The translations under genes were made by a program, and so were the position numbers. From positions 124,001 to 188,000 of the forward strand of contig NZ_WACG01000002.1 of NCBI RefSeq assembly GCF_009193255.1: a DNA stretch of 64,000 nucleotides. Reading direction: 5' to 3'. The stretch's first letter is position 1; every line of letters starts with the position of its first letter. The DNA comes from Arthrobacter koreensis (GTDB lineage: Bacteria; Actinomycetota; Actinomycetes; Actinomycetales; Micrococcaceae). Shown here in pieces: positions 7,244 through 15,317 of the stretch. A model generated the notes under the pieces. The model worked only from the letters and a program-made list of their open reading frames with translations, ran no database searches and was not told where the DNA came from.

Positions 7244-10200
7244 AGCCGGTCCTTCCGGTCAGCGCCACCAGCCGCCGGGCGCTGTATCTGCTGGGGGTCG
7301 TGGCCGCGGCCAAGGCCCTGGCCCTGGTGCTGCTGGCAACCGGCGTGGCCGCTGGAATCGCCGGCCTCGCCGCCGGCAGCCCGGACTGGGGATACGTGGC
7401 AGCGACGGGTATCAGCGGTGCAGTGCTGCGGTCCCTGGCCATCTGGGCCCAGGAAACCGTGGCACAGCGGGCCGCGGCCGGTGTTAAGGACGAACTGCGG
7501 GGCCAGCTCACGCAGCGGGTTCTGGCCGACGGCGGCAGCGTGCCCGGCATGGGCCCGGGGGCGCTCAGTGTTCTTTTGACCCGCGGCCTGGACGGCCTGG
7601 ACAACTACTACGCCAAGTACCTTCCCGCACTGGTTACCTGCGCGGTCCTGCCGCTGCTGGTGGGTGTCCGGATCCTCACCGCGGACTGGGTCAGCGCCGT
7701 CGTAGTGGTGCTGACCGTTCCGCTGGTGCCGGTGTTCATGATCCTCATTGGCCTGCACACCGGAGACAAGACGGCAAAGGCCATCGAGGCACTGAACCGG
7801 CTCTCAGACAACATGCTTGAACTGGCCAAGGGGCTGCCGGTGCTGGTGGGCCTGGGCCGGGCGCGTGCCCAGACCCGGGCGCTGCGCGATGTTGCCGACC
7901 GCTACCGCGTCACCACCCTGGAAACGCTCCGGGTCGCCTTTATGTCCTCCTTGGCGCTCGAGCTGATCGCCACGATCTCTGTGGCAGTGGTCGCCGTGTT
8001 CATCGGTGTGCGCCTGGTGCACGGGGACATGTCCCTGGAGATGGGACTCCTGGCCCTGATCCTGGCTCCCGAGTGCTACCAGCCGCTGCGTGACCTCGGT
8101 ACCGCGCACCATTCCAGCGAAGACGGGCTGGAGGCGCTGAAGCGCTCCAGCGCCGTGCTCGAGGCGCCCTCCGCCCAGCCGCTCGCCCTGGAACCGGAAG
8201 ACAACGACGCCGGCCTAAGGGTTCGCGGGCTGACCGTCACCTATGACGGCCGCTCCGAACCGGTGGTCGAAGACCTGTCCTTCGCCGTGCCGGCCGGGGC
8301 GATAGCCTCATTGACCGGCCCCAGCGGCAGCGGCAAGACCACCGTCCTTGAAGTTCTGGCCGGCCTTCGCCGGGACGGAGCAGGAGTACGGATCAGCGGC
8401 CGAGCCTCCGGCGTGAACCGGGCCCAGGTGGCCTGGATCCCGCAGCATCCGGTGCTGATGGAAGAAACCGTGGCGGCGGAGATCGGCCTCTACTCCGGCC
8501 TGGCGGACCCCGGCGAGCAGCGCACCGCAGCGGAGCAGGCGCTGGCAGAGATCCGCTCACTGCACCTGCTTGATGCCCACACCGCAGACCTCAGCCCCGG
8601 CGAACAGCGCCGGGTAGCCGTGGCACGGGCCATCGCCCGCGTGCGCAGCGTGCCCGGCGTGCGTGTGCTGCTCGCCGATGAACCCACCGCGCACCTGGAT
8701 GAATCAAGTGCCGCTGCAGTCCGGTCCGCACTGGCCCGCCTCAGCCCCGAATACACCATCCTGCTGGCCGCCCATGACCGGCGGACGGCTGCTCTTGCAC
8801 AGACCGTGGTCAGGATCGGCGCCGGGGCTGACCTCCCGCTGCCGGATGCACGGCCGGCGGCTGCCCCGGCCGTTCCGGAGGTGCAGCCCGAGTTCAGCGG
8901 TTCAACCGCACAGGCCGGCTACGTGCACCAGCCATTGTGGAAAAACCTCCTGGTGCTTCGCCCCTGGAGCCCGCAGTTCCTGAAGGCACTGGCCTACGGC
9001 ACGGGCGCAACCATCTTCGCCGTCGCACTCAGTGCCCTGTCCGGGTGGCTGATTGTCCGCGCCTCTGAACAGCCTCCCATCCTGTACCTCCTGACCGCCA
9101 TTGTGGGCGTGCGGTTCTTCGGCATTGGCCGCGCTGTCCTGCGCTACCGCGAACGCCTCCACCTGCACGACGCCGTCTTCCGCGCCACGAACTCGATCCG
9201 CATCCGGCTCTGGAACGGGCTGCTGAACCGCCCCGAAGGATGGCGCCGGCTGGCCCGCGGCGGGGGAGCGCTGGAACGCCTCGTGGGAGACGTGGATGAA
9301 CTGCGGGACATCGCCCCGCGCGTGGTCTTCGCCCCGCTGACGGCGTTCGTTACCGCGGTCGCCGCCTGCATTGCCACCTGGGTCCTGATCCCTGAAGCCA
9401 TCTGGGTGCAGATTGGCCTATGCCTGATTGGGCTCATCGCGGCTCCGGCCGTGGCTCTTTGGGCCGACGCCGCAGCGCGTGCCCGTACGGTGACGCTGCA
9501 GTCGAAGGCCATGGCCTCCATGGCCAAGCTGCTCGGGGCGGCCAGGGACCTGGAAGCCAACAGTTCCGCAACGCCCGTGCTGACGCGCCAGCGGCTGCTG
9601 GACGCTGCCGCTGCCGGAGCCGCACGGCGCAGCGCCTGGGCACAGGGTCTGGCCAATGCTCTGACGGCACTGGCCTGCGCCGGTTCCGCGCTCTGGATCC
9701 TGGGCCTGGCCCAGGGAGTCCCCGCGACAGTCGCCGCAGTGATCGTGCTCATGCAGCTGGCCCTGCTCGAGTGCTTCGCTGCAGTCAACGGATCCGTCCA
9801 GCAGTTCACCGCCTGGCGTGTCCTCGGAGACAAGGTGCTCCCGGACCTCGGCTCGGATTCGGTGGATCCCGGTACGGAGCCGGAATCCAGTGCGGGAATT
9901 CCCTCGGCGCCCCGCCCGGGCAGCATCGAACTGGCCGGTGTCCGGTACCGGTACCCGGGCGGATCACGGGACGTACTCAGCGGCGTCGACCTCAGCCTGG
10001 AGCCGGGCGACTGGCTCGCCGTCACCGGCCCCTCCGGCAGCGGCAAGTCAACCCTGCTGGGAGTCCTGCTCGGGTTCCTGCAGCCGCAGGCCGGGACGTT
10101 CCGCATTGGCGGGCGTCCGGCGTCGGACTTCAGCCGCGACGCCCGCGGCATGGCCTGGTGCCCGCAGGAGGCGCATCTCTTTGACTCCACCCTGCGCGGA

Positions 10201-10587
10201 AACCTGCTGATTGCCCGCGACCGTTCCCGGGCCCCCAGCGAAACCGAAATGCTGGCTGCCCTTGAGGCGGTCGGGCTGGGCGGATTGGTTGGCGAGCTGG
10301 AAGAAGGCATCGACACCCGAATCGGCAACGGCGGGCACCGGCTCTCCGGCGGCCAGCGCCAGCGCCTCGCAGTGGCACGCGCCCTCCTCACGGAAGCCGG
10401 AATCGTTCTGCTTGACGAGCCCACCGCGCACCTGGATGCTGCTGCCGGGCACCAGCTGATGGCGGACCTCGCCACCGGACTGGCCGGAAAGACAGTGGTG
10501 GTTGTGACCCACAACCCGGCCGACGCCGCCTGGTGCAGCCGCAGGCTCGAACTGGGTGCAGCGAAAAGCAGCCTTGCCCTACGCTAG
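7240..10587 (+). CDS. cydDC: Fused CydD-CydC ABC exporter for cytochrome bd assembly
   Basis: This 1115-residue protein contains two complete ABC half-transporters in one chain. The first half has membrane helices followed by Walker A GPSGSGKTT (about 360), a variant signature LSPGEQRR (about 450) and Walker B VLLADEPTAHLD (about 476). The second half has Walker A GPSGSGKST (about 930), signature LSGGQRQR (about 1034) and Walker B IVLLDEPTAHLD (about 1056). In E. coli CydD and CydC are separate and export cysteine and glutathione; actinobacteria lack glutathione, so the exported thiol here is probably different. The gene overlaps cydB by 4 bases. The first signature has Pro-Gly where Gly-Gly is usual, which hints that the two ATP sites are not equivalent. 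Confidence 0.93.
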   Translation: MKPVLPVSATSRRALYLLGVVAAAKALALVLLATGVAAGIAGLAAGSPDWGYVAATGISGAVLRSLAIWAQETVAQRAAAGVKDELRGQLTQRVLADGGSVPGMGPGALSVLLTRGLDGLDNYYAKYLPALVTCAVLPLLVGVRILTADWVSAVVVVLTVPLVPVFMILIGLHTGDKTAKAIEALNRLSDNMLELAKGLPVLVGLGRARAQTRALRDVADRYRVTTLETLRVAFMSSLALELIATISVAVVAVFIGVRLVHGDMSLEMGLLALILAPECYQPLRDLGTAHHSSEDGLEALKRSSAVLEAPSAQPLALEPEDNDAGLRVRGLTVTYDGRSEPVVEDLSFAVPAGAIASLTGPSGSGKTTVLEVLAGLRRDGAGVRISGRASGVNRAQVAWIPQHPVLMEETVAAEIGLYSGLADPGEQRTAAEQALAEIRSLHLLDAHTADLSPGEQRRVAVARAIARVRSVPGVRVLLADEPTAHLDESSAAAVRSALARLSPEYTILLAAHDRRTAALAQTVVRIGAGADLPLPDARPAAAPAVPEVQPEFSGSTAQAGYVHQPLWKNLLVLRPWSPQFLKALAYGTGATIFAVALSALSGWLIVRASEQPPILYLLTAIVGVRFFGIGRAVLRYRERLHLHDAVFRATNSIRIRLWNGLLNRPEGWRRLARGGGALERLVGDVDELRDIAPRVVFAPLTAFVTAVAACIATWVLIPEAIWVQIGLCLIGLIAAPAVALWADAAARARTVTLQSKAMASMAKLLGAARDLEANSSATPVLTRQRLLDAAAAGAARRSAWAQGLANALTALACAGSALWILGLAQGVPATVAAVIVLMQLALLECFAAVNGSVQQFTAWRVLGDKVLPDLGSDSVDPGTEPESSAGIPSAPRPGSIELAGVRYRYPGGSRDVLSGVDLSLEPGDWLAVTGPSGSGKSTLLGVLLGFLQPQAGTFRIGGRPASDFSRDARGMAWCPQEAHLFDSTLRGNLLIARDRSRAPSETEMLAALEAVGLGGLVGELEEGIDTRIGNGGHRLSGGQRQRLAVARALLTEAGIVLLDEPTAHLDAAAGHQLMADLATGLAGKTVVVVTHNPADAAWCSRRLELGAAKSSLALR

Positions 10588-10592
10588 GAGCC

Positions 10593-11597
10593 ATGGCCCC
10601 AACACATCCCGTGCAGCTGCCCGGACCGCAGACCCAGCTGGCGTGGCGTGCCATTACAGCCGCCGACGTCGATGACTGGCATGCCCTGATCCGCCGCATG
10701 GTGGAGGCGGACAAGCCTGGCTGGGCGGAAGACCGCGCTGACCTGGAGCATGCGCTGCAGCGGCAGGGTGATGATCCGGCAGCTGACTCGCTGCTGGGGG
10801 TGGACGCGGACGGTGTGCCGCGGGCGTTTGGTCTTGTCAGCCTCAATCCCGGGTCAGTCCGGGCCACCGGATTCGGCGGAGTGGACCCGGCCTGGCGGAG
10901 GCAGGGCATTGGTACCGCGGTCTACCGCTGGCAGGCCGCCCGGGCGCGGGAACGGGTCCGGGAACGGAACGGCGCGAACCCGGTGCTGCGCAGCTATGCA
11001 GAAGCCAACAATCCATCGCATCTGGCCCTGCTTGAATCAGTGGGAGCCCGCGTGGTCCGGTACTTCACTGAGATGACGCGTCCGCTTGACGGAGACCTGC
11101 CGGATGCGCAGCTTCCGGCCGGCCTGGAGTTCCGGACCTTCTCGGAGGGGATTTCGGAGGAGCTGCGCCAGGCCCACAACGAAGCCTTCCGGGATCACTG
11201 GGGGAGTGAGCCCCGTGACGCCGAGAGCTGGAAGTTTACGGTGGGCCATCCTCAGTTCCGCCCTGACTGGAGCTTCGTGGTGGTCGATAACGACACCGGA
11301 GCGATTGGCGCCTACCAGCTGGCCAGCTATGACCCCGAGTCCCCGGCAATCTTCGGCTACTCCGAGGGGTATACCGAGCTCCTGGGTGTGCTGCGGCCGT
11401 GGCGAGGCATGGGGATTGCCCCAGCCATGCTCGCTGAAGCCATGCGGCGTTTCAGGGACTCGGGAATGCAGAACGCCGGACTGGGCGTGGATACCGAGAA
11501 TCCGTCCGGTGCCCTGAGGATCTACGAGAACCTGGGCTACCGGCCGGTCAGCCGGCAGGTGGTGTATGACCTGCCGCTGGACACGGAACCGGCTTAG
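10593..11597 (+). CDS. Double-domain GNAT acetyltransferase
   Basis: This 334-residue protein has two GNAT folds. The first carries an acetyl-CoA loop around WRRQGIGTAVYRWQA (about 105-120), and the second carries RPWRGMGIAPAMLAEAM (about 267-285). The tandem layout resembles mycothiol synthase, but I see nothing that fixes the substrate, so I leave it as a general N-acetyltransferase. The ATG at 10593 follows GGAG, which overlaps the end of cydDC; the spacing of 2 bases is tight, and a few residues of uncertainty remain. Its stop overlaps the stop of the converging mntR-like gene. Confidence 0.8.
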   Translation: MAPTHPVQLPGPQTQLAWRAITAADVDDWHALIRRMVEADKPGWAEDRADLEHALQRQGDDPAADSLLGVDADGVPRAFGLVSLNPGSVRATGFGGVDPAWRRQGIGTAVYRWQAARARERVRERNGANPVLRSYAEANNPSHLALLESVGARVVRYFTEMTRPLDGDLPDAQLPAGLEFRTFSEGISEELRQAHNEAFRDHWGSEPRDAESWKFTVGHPQFRPDWSFVVVDNDTGAIGAYQLASYDPESPAIFGYSEGYTELLGVLRPWRGMGIAPAMLAEAMRRFRDSGMQNAGLGVDTENPSGALRIYENLGYRPVSRQVVYDLPLDTEPA

Positions 11598-12262
11598 GCC
11601 CGCACAACCCAGATTGCTTCGGCGGCGGGCAGTCCAAGCTCGACGCGTCCGCCGCCCCGTTCCAGTGTGAGGGTGCCGGCGTAGGCCTGCCGCTCCAGGA
11701 TGCTGATCTCGGTGTCCAGGCCCAGCCCCATGCCGCCCAGGTAGCGCAGCAGCTCGGGGCTGGTGTCCGAGACCCTCGCGATGCGCAGGATTTCTCCCGG
11801 TTCACTGTGGCTCAGCCGTGAAGCATCCAGCGGAGGCAGGCTGCCGTCCGGGGCGGGAATGGGGTCTCCGTGCGGATCGCGGACCGGGTGACCCAACCGC
11901 ACGGCCAGGGCCTCCACCATCTTGTCCGAAACGGCATGTTCCAGGTTCTCCGCCTCGTCATGGACTTCATCCCAGCCATACCCAAGATACTCAACGAGGA
12001 ACGTTTCGATGAGCCGGTGCCTGCGGACCATGTTCACCGCAGCCTGCTCACCGGCGGCAGTCAGGGCTACTGAGCCGTAGCGGGCATGGGTCAGGAACCC
12101 CTGGGCGGACAGTTTCTTCACTGCCTCCGAAACCGAGGACGCAGAGAATCCCAGATGCGCCGAGAGGGCTGATACCGTCACCGGCGCATCGGTCCACTCC
12201 TGTGCCGTCCAGATGACCTTGAGGTAGTCCTCCGCCGCGCTGGTCAGTGCTTTCTTTCCCAC
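11594..12262 (-). CDS. DtxR/MntR family metal-dependent transcriptional regulator
   Basis: This 222-residue regulator starts with an SAAEDYLKVIW winged helix, then a metal-binding dimerisation domain with the segments VRRHRLIETFL and WDEVHDEAENLEHAVSD, and ends with an SH3-like FeoA domain. In the iron sensor IdeR the segment EACRWEH carries a Cys ligand. Here it reads EAENLEH, the pattern of manganese-type MntR proteins, so manganese is the likelier co-repressor. The start is a GTG at 12262 with TAAGG 8 bases upstream; the open frame extends further but without the family sequence. It diverges from the copper operon and overlaps the GNAT stop by 4 bases. Confidence 0.85.
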   Translation of the reverse strand: MGKKALTSAAEDYLKVIWTAQEWTDAPVTVSALSAHLGFSASSVSEAVKKLSAQGFLTHARYGSVALTAAGEQAAVNMVRRHRLIETFLVEYLGYGWDEVHDEAENLEHAVSDKMVEALAVRLGHPVRDPHGDPIPAPDGSLPPLDASRLSHSEPGEILRIARVSDTSPELLRYLGGMGLGLDTEISILERQAYAGTLTLERGGGRVELGLPAAEAIWVVRA

Positions 12263-12314
12263 GCGTCCAACCTTACGCCAGCGCCCGGCGGGCAGTCCGC
12301 CACCCGGCGCAGCG

Positions 12315-12331
12315 GTACCCCCTGGGGGTAC
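12315..12331. promoter_or_regulatory. CsoR-type operator, upstream copy
   Basis: GTACCCCCTGGGGGTAC is a perfect 17-bp palindrome with the TACCCC...GGGGTA core typical of CsoR sites. It lies directly upstream of the -35 element of csoR. Confidence 0.78.
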
Positions 12332-12360
12332 TTGACGGATACCCATAGGGGGTATAGATT
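12332..12360 (+). promoter_or_regulatory. csoR promoter with CsoR operator in the spacer
   Basis: TTGACG (12332-12337) and TAGATT (12355-12360) form a sigma-70 promoter with a 17-bp spacer. The spacer region holds ATACCC-ATAGG-GGGTAT (12339-12355), a CsoR-type inverted repeat. Repressor bound here would block RNA polymerase, and copper would release it. The promoter drives csoR-copZ-copA. Confidence 0.75.
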
Positions 12361-12396
12361 TCCTGGTGTTGCCAGAATTTACCGGGAGGTCGGATC

Positions 12397-12732
12397 GTGG
12401 ACACGAATGCACTTGACGCCATCAAAGTGGTGGAAGAAGAGCGCGGTTACGCCAGCGACAAAGAGGCCTACCTGCGGCGGCTGAAGCGCATTGAGGGGCA
12501 GGTCCGGGGGATTGCCCGGATGGTGGACGAGGACAAGTACTGCATTGACGTCCTGACCCAGGTTTCTGCCGTCACCAAGGCGCTGCATGCCGTCAGCCTC
12601 GGCCTGGTCCAGGACCACATTGGACACTGCGTGGTTACGGCCGCCAGGGAAGCGGAGGCAGCAGGGGATCCGTCGATCGTGGACACGAAGGTCCAGGAAG
12701 CAACAGACGCCATTGGCCGGCTGCTGCGCTAG
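12397..12732 (+). CDS. csoR: CsoR family copper-sensing repressor
   Basis: This 111-residue all-helical repressor contains the family core YLRRLKRIEGQVRGIARM. The copper ligands are C49 (in KYCIDVLTQ), H74 and C78 (in DHIGHC), which match the Cys-His-Cys set that binds Cu(I) in M. tuberculosis CsoR. Copper binding lowers DNA affinity and derepresses the operon. The start is a GTG. It is the first gene of a csoR-copZ-copA operon with two CsoR-type palindromes in front, so it is most likely autoregulated. Confidence 0.93.
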   Translation: MDTNALDAIKVVEEERGYASDKEAYLRRLKRIEGQVRGIARMVDEDKYCIDVLTQVSAVTKALHAVSLGLVQDHIGHCVVTAAREAEAAGDPSIVDTKVQEATDAIGRLLR

Positions 12733-12787
12733 CAGCGGGCTGCCGGAGAACCGGCGGGGCCCCGCCCCGCCAGAGGAGGAACAACCC

Positions 12788-13000
12788 ATGGAAACAAAAC
12801 TCAGCATTTCCGGAATGACCTGCGGGCACTGCGTCGCTTCTGTCACCGAGGAACTCAGCGCCGTCGAAGGCGTCCAGGATGTCCAGGTGGACCTGGTGGC
12901 CGACGGCGTTTCGACCGCCGTGGTCACTTCCAGTGAAGCCATCGCGCCGGAGCTGCTCGGTGAGGCCGTTGCAGAAGCCGGCTACACCGTAGTGGGCTGA
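12788..13000 (+). CDS. copZ: CopZ-type copper chaperone
   Basis: This 70-residue heavy-metal-associated domain has the Cu(I)-binding motif GMTCGHC near residues 9-15. The domain fold (beta-alpha-beta-beta-alpha-beta) fits its length exactly. A strong AGGAGG (12774-12779) lies 8 bases before the ATG. It delivers Cu(I) to CopA, whose gene starts 10 bases downstream. A small GC-rich palindrome at 12753-12766 separates it from csoR. Confidence 0.93.
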   Translation: METKLSISGMTCGHCVASVTEELSAVEGVQDVQVDLVADGVSTAVVTSSEAIAPELLGEAVAEAGYTVVG

Positions 13001-13010
13001 AAGGAGAATC

Positions 13011-15242
13011 ATGGCAACCCATGAACAGCAGCACCTGGCAGAGCGCGAGGTGTCGCTGGATATTCAGGGCATGACCTGCGCTTCCTGCGTCAACCGCGTT
13101 GAACGCAAGCTCGGCAAGATCGAGGGAGTCCAGGCCACCGTCAACCTTCCGCTCAACTCGGCATCGGTCCGGGTTCCTGCCGGCGTGACCGATGACCAGC
13201 TGGTCGCGTCCGTGGAAGCGGCCGGCTACCAGGCGAAGCTGGCGGTGCCCGCGGGCCACGGCGGGCACGAGGACCACATGGCACACGGCGGCACCGCGGC
13301 AGAGCTGCGCCCCCGCCTGATGACCGCCGCTATCCTGACCGTGCCGGTGCTGCTCGTTTCGATGGTGCCGGCTTTTGCGTTCCCCAACTGGGGCTGGGTT
13401 GCAGCAGCACTCTCGCTGCCGGTGGTCCTGTGGTCCGCCTGGCCTTTCCACCGGGCGGCGGCGGTCAATGCCCGCCACCTGGCATCAACCATGGACACCC
13501 TGGTCTCGATCGGGGTCAGCGCTGCGTACCTGTTCTCCCTGGCCCAGCTGATAGCTGATCCGGGACTGACGGCTGATCCGGGCATGGGCGAAGCCCACCT
13601 CTACTTCGAGGTGGCTGCGGTGGTCACGACGTTCCTGCTGCTCGGCCGGTACCTCGAGGCCAGGGCCAAGACCAGCGCTGCGGATGCCCTGACCTCCCTG
13701 CTGAGCCTGGGAGCCAAGGACGCAGTGGTGCTCCGGGACGGGCGCGAAGTGCTCATTCCTGCGTCCGAGCTGGTGCCCGGGGACGTGTTCGTGGTGCGTC
13801 CGGGGGAAAAGGTCGCCACGGACGGAACCGTTGTGGAGGGCGAGTCTGCCATTGATGCAGCCCTCATCACCGGTGAGTCACTGCCGGTGGAGGTGCATCC
13901 CGGCGATCCCGTCACCGGCGCCACCGTCAACACCTCCGGCAGGCTGCTGGTCCGGGCAACCCGGGTTGGCAGCGAAACCACCCTGGCCCAGATGGGTGCG
14001 CTGGTCAGCGCGGCCCAGTCCGGCAAGGCACCGATCGCGCGGCTCGCGGACAGGATCAGCGCGGTGTTCGTTCCCGTTGTGCTTGCCATCGCCGTAGTCA
14101 CTTTCCTGCTCTGGCTGGTGTTCACCGGGGACCTGCAAAGCGCCTTCACCGCCGCCGTCGCTGTCCTGGTCATTGCCTGCCCCTGTGCCCTGGGACTGGC
14201 TACTCCGGTAGGGCTGCTGACCGGCACCGGACGCGGTGCCCAGCTGGGCATCCTGATCAAGGGCCCGCAGGTGCTGGAGGACACCCGCACCGTGGACACC
14301 ATCCTGCTGGACAAGACCGGCACGGTCACCAGCGGCAAGCTCTCGGTGGCACGGACGGTACTGCTGCCGGGTGCAGGATCCGAAGATGAGGACGGGCTGC
14401 TCCGGCTGGCCGGTTCCCTGGAGAATGCCGGAGAGCACCCGATTGCCCGTGCCATCGCGGCAGCTGCCGGGCAGGGGCCGGGGCTGGCGCCCGTCAGCGG
14501 GTTCCTTTCCTCGCCGGGAGGCGGGGTCCGCGGAGTGGTTGAGGGACGCAGCATCGTGGCCGGCCGGCCGGGCTGGCTGGAAGAGAACGGGATCCCGCTC
14601 GATTCAACTGCGGCGGACACGCTTCGCCGCGAACAGGAAACCGGTGCCACCGCCGTCGTCGTGGCGCTTGACGGGACGCCGGCAGGCATCATCAGCCTGC
14701 AGGACACCATCAAGGACGGTTCCCGGCAAGCGGTGGCACGGCTGCGCGAACTGGGGCTTCGTCCGGTCCTGCTGACCGGTGACAACGCCGTAGTGGCCGC
14801 CGCCGTGGCGCGGGAAGTAGGAATCGCCCCCGAGGACGTGCTGGCCGACGTCCGTCCGGAGGGCAAGGTGGACGCGGTACGCAGGTTCCAGGAGCAGGGT
14901 GCAACGGTAGCCATGGCCGGCGACGGCGTGAACGACGCCGCAGCGCTGGCCCAGGCGGACCTCGGCATCGCCATGGGCTCGGGAACGGACGCCGCGATGG
15001 CTGCGGCAGACCTGACCGTGATGGGCAGTTCGCTGGGGCAGGTCGCCACGGCGATCGAGCTTTCGCGACGGACCCTGCGGACGATCAAGGTGAACCTGTT
15101 CTGGGCGTTCTTCTATAACACCGTGGGCATCCCGGTGGCAGCCTTTGGCCTGCTGAACCCGATGATCGCCGGCGCGGCGATGGCCGCCAGCTCGGTCCTG
15201 GTGGTCGCCAACTCGCTGCGGCTGCGGCGCTTCGGCACCTAG
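13011..15242 (+). CDS. copA: Copper-exporting P1B-type ATPase
   Basis: This 743-residue copper pump has one N-terminal metal-binding domain (GMTCASC, residues 20-26) and a short His-rich linker (GHGGHEDHMAHGG, about 83-95). These are followed by the actuator TGES (about 286), the transmembrane ion site CPC in a CPCALG context (about 388), the phosphorylation site DKTGT (about 433) and the hinge GDGVND (about 637). CPC together with the CsoR/CopZ context makes Cu(I) the substrate. AAGGAG lies just upstream of the ATG. Its length is normal for the family. The operon ends at the hairpin at 15264-15299. Confidence 0.95.
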   Translation: MATHEQQHLAEREVSLDIQGMTCASCVNRVERKLGKIEGVQATVNLPLNSASVRVPAGVTDDQLVASVEAAGYQAKLAVPAGHGGHEDHMAHGGTAAELRPRLMTAAILTVPVLLVSMVPAFAFPNWGWVAAALSLPVVLWSAWPFHRAAAVNARHLASTMDTLVSIGVSAAYLFSLAQLIADPGLTADPGMGEAHLYFEVAAVVTTFLLLGRYLEARAKTSAADALTSLLSLGAKDAVVLRDGREVLIPASELVPGDVFVVRPGEKVATDGTVVEGESAIDAALITGESLPVEVHPGDPVTGATVNTSGRLLVRATRVGSETTLAQMGALVSAAQSGKAPIARLADRISAVFVPVVLAIAVVTFLLWLVFTGDLQSAFTAAVAVLVIACPCALGLATPVGLLTGTGRGAQLGILIKGPQVLEDTRTVDTILLDKTGTVTSGKLSVARTVLLPGAGSEDEDGLLRLAGSLENAGEHPIARAIAAAAGQGPGLAPVSGFLSSPGGGVRGVVEGRSIVAGRPGWLEENGIPLDSTAADTLRREQETGATAVVVALDGTPAGIISLQDTIKDGSRQAVARLRELGLRPVLLTGDNAVVAAAVAREVGIAPEDVLADVRPEGKVDAVRRFQEQGATVAMAGDGVNDAAALAQADLGIAMGSGTDAAMAAADLTVMGSSLGQVATAIELSRRTLRTIKVNLFWAFFYNTVGIPVAAFGLLNPMIAGAAMAASSVLVVANSLRLRRFGT

Positions 15243-15263
15243 CAGCGGAAGAGTTGAAACGGT

Positions 15264-15299
15264 GAAGGGCCGGACCTGGAAAACCAGGTCCGGCCCTTC
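15264..15299. terminator. Terminator between copA and parC
   Basis: A perfect 16-bp stem (15264-15279 with 15284-15299) closes on an AAAA loop. It lies between two converging genes and can serve both. Confidence 0.88.
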
Positions 15300-15317
15300 G
15301 CGGTTGAGCGGTGGGGG

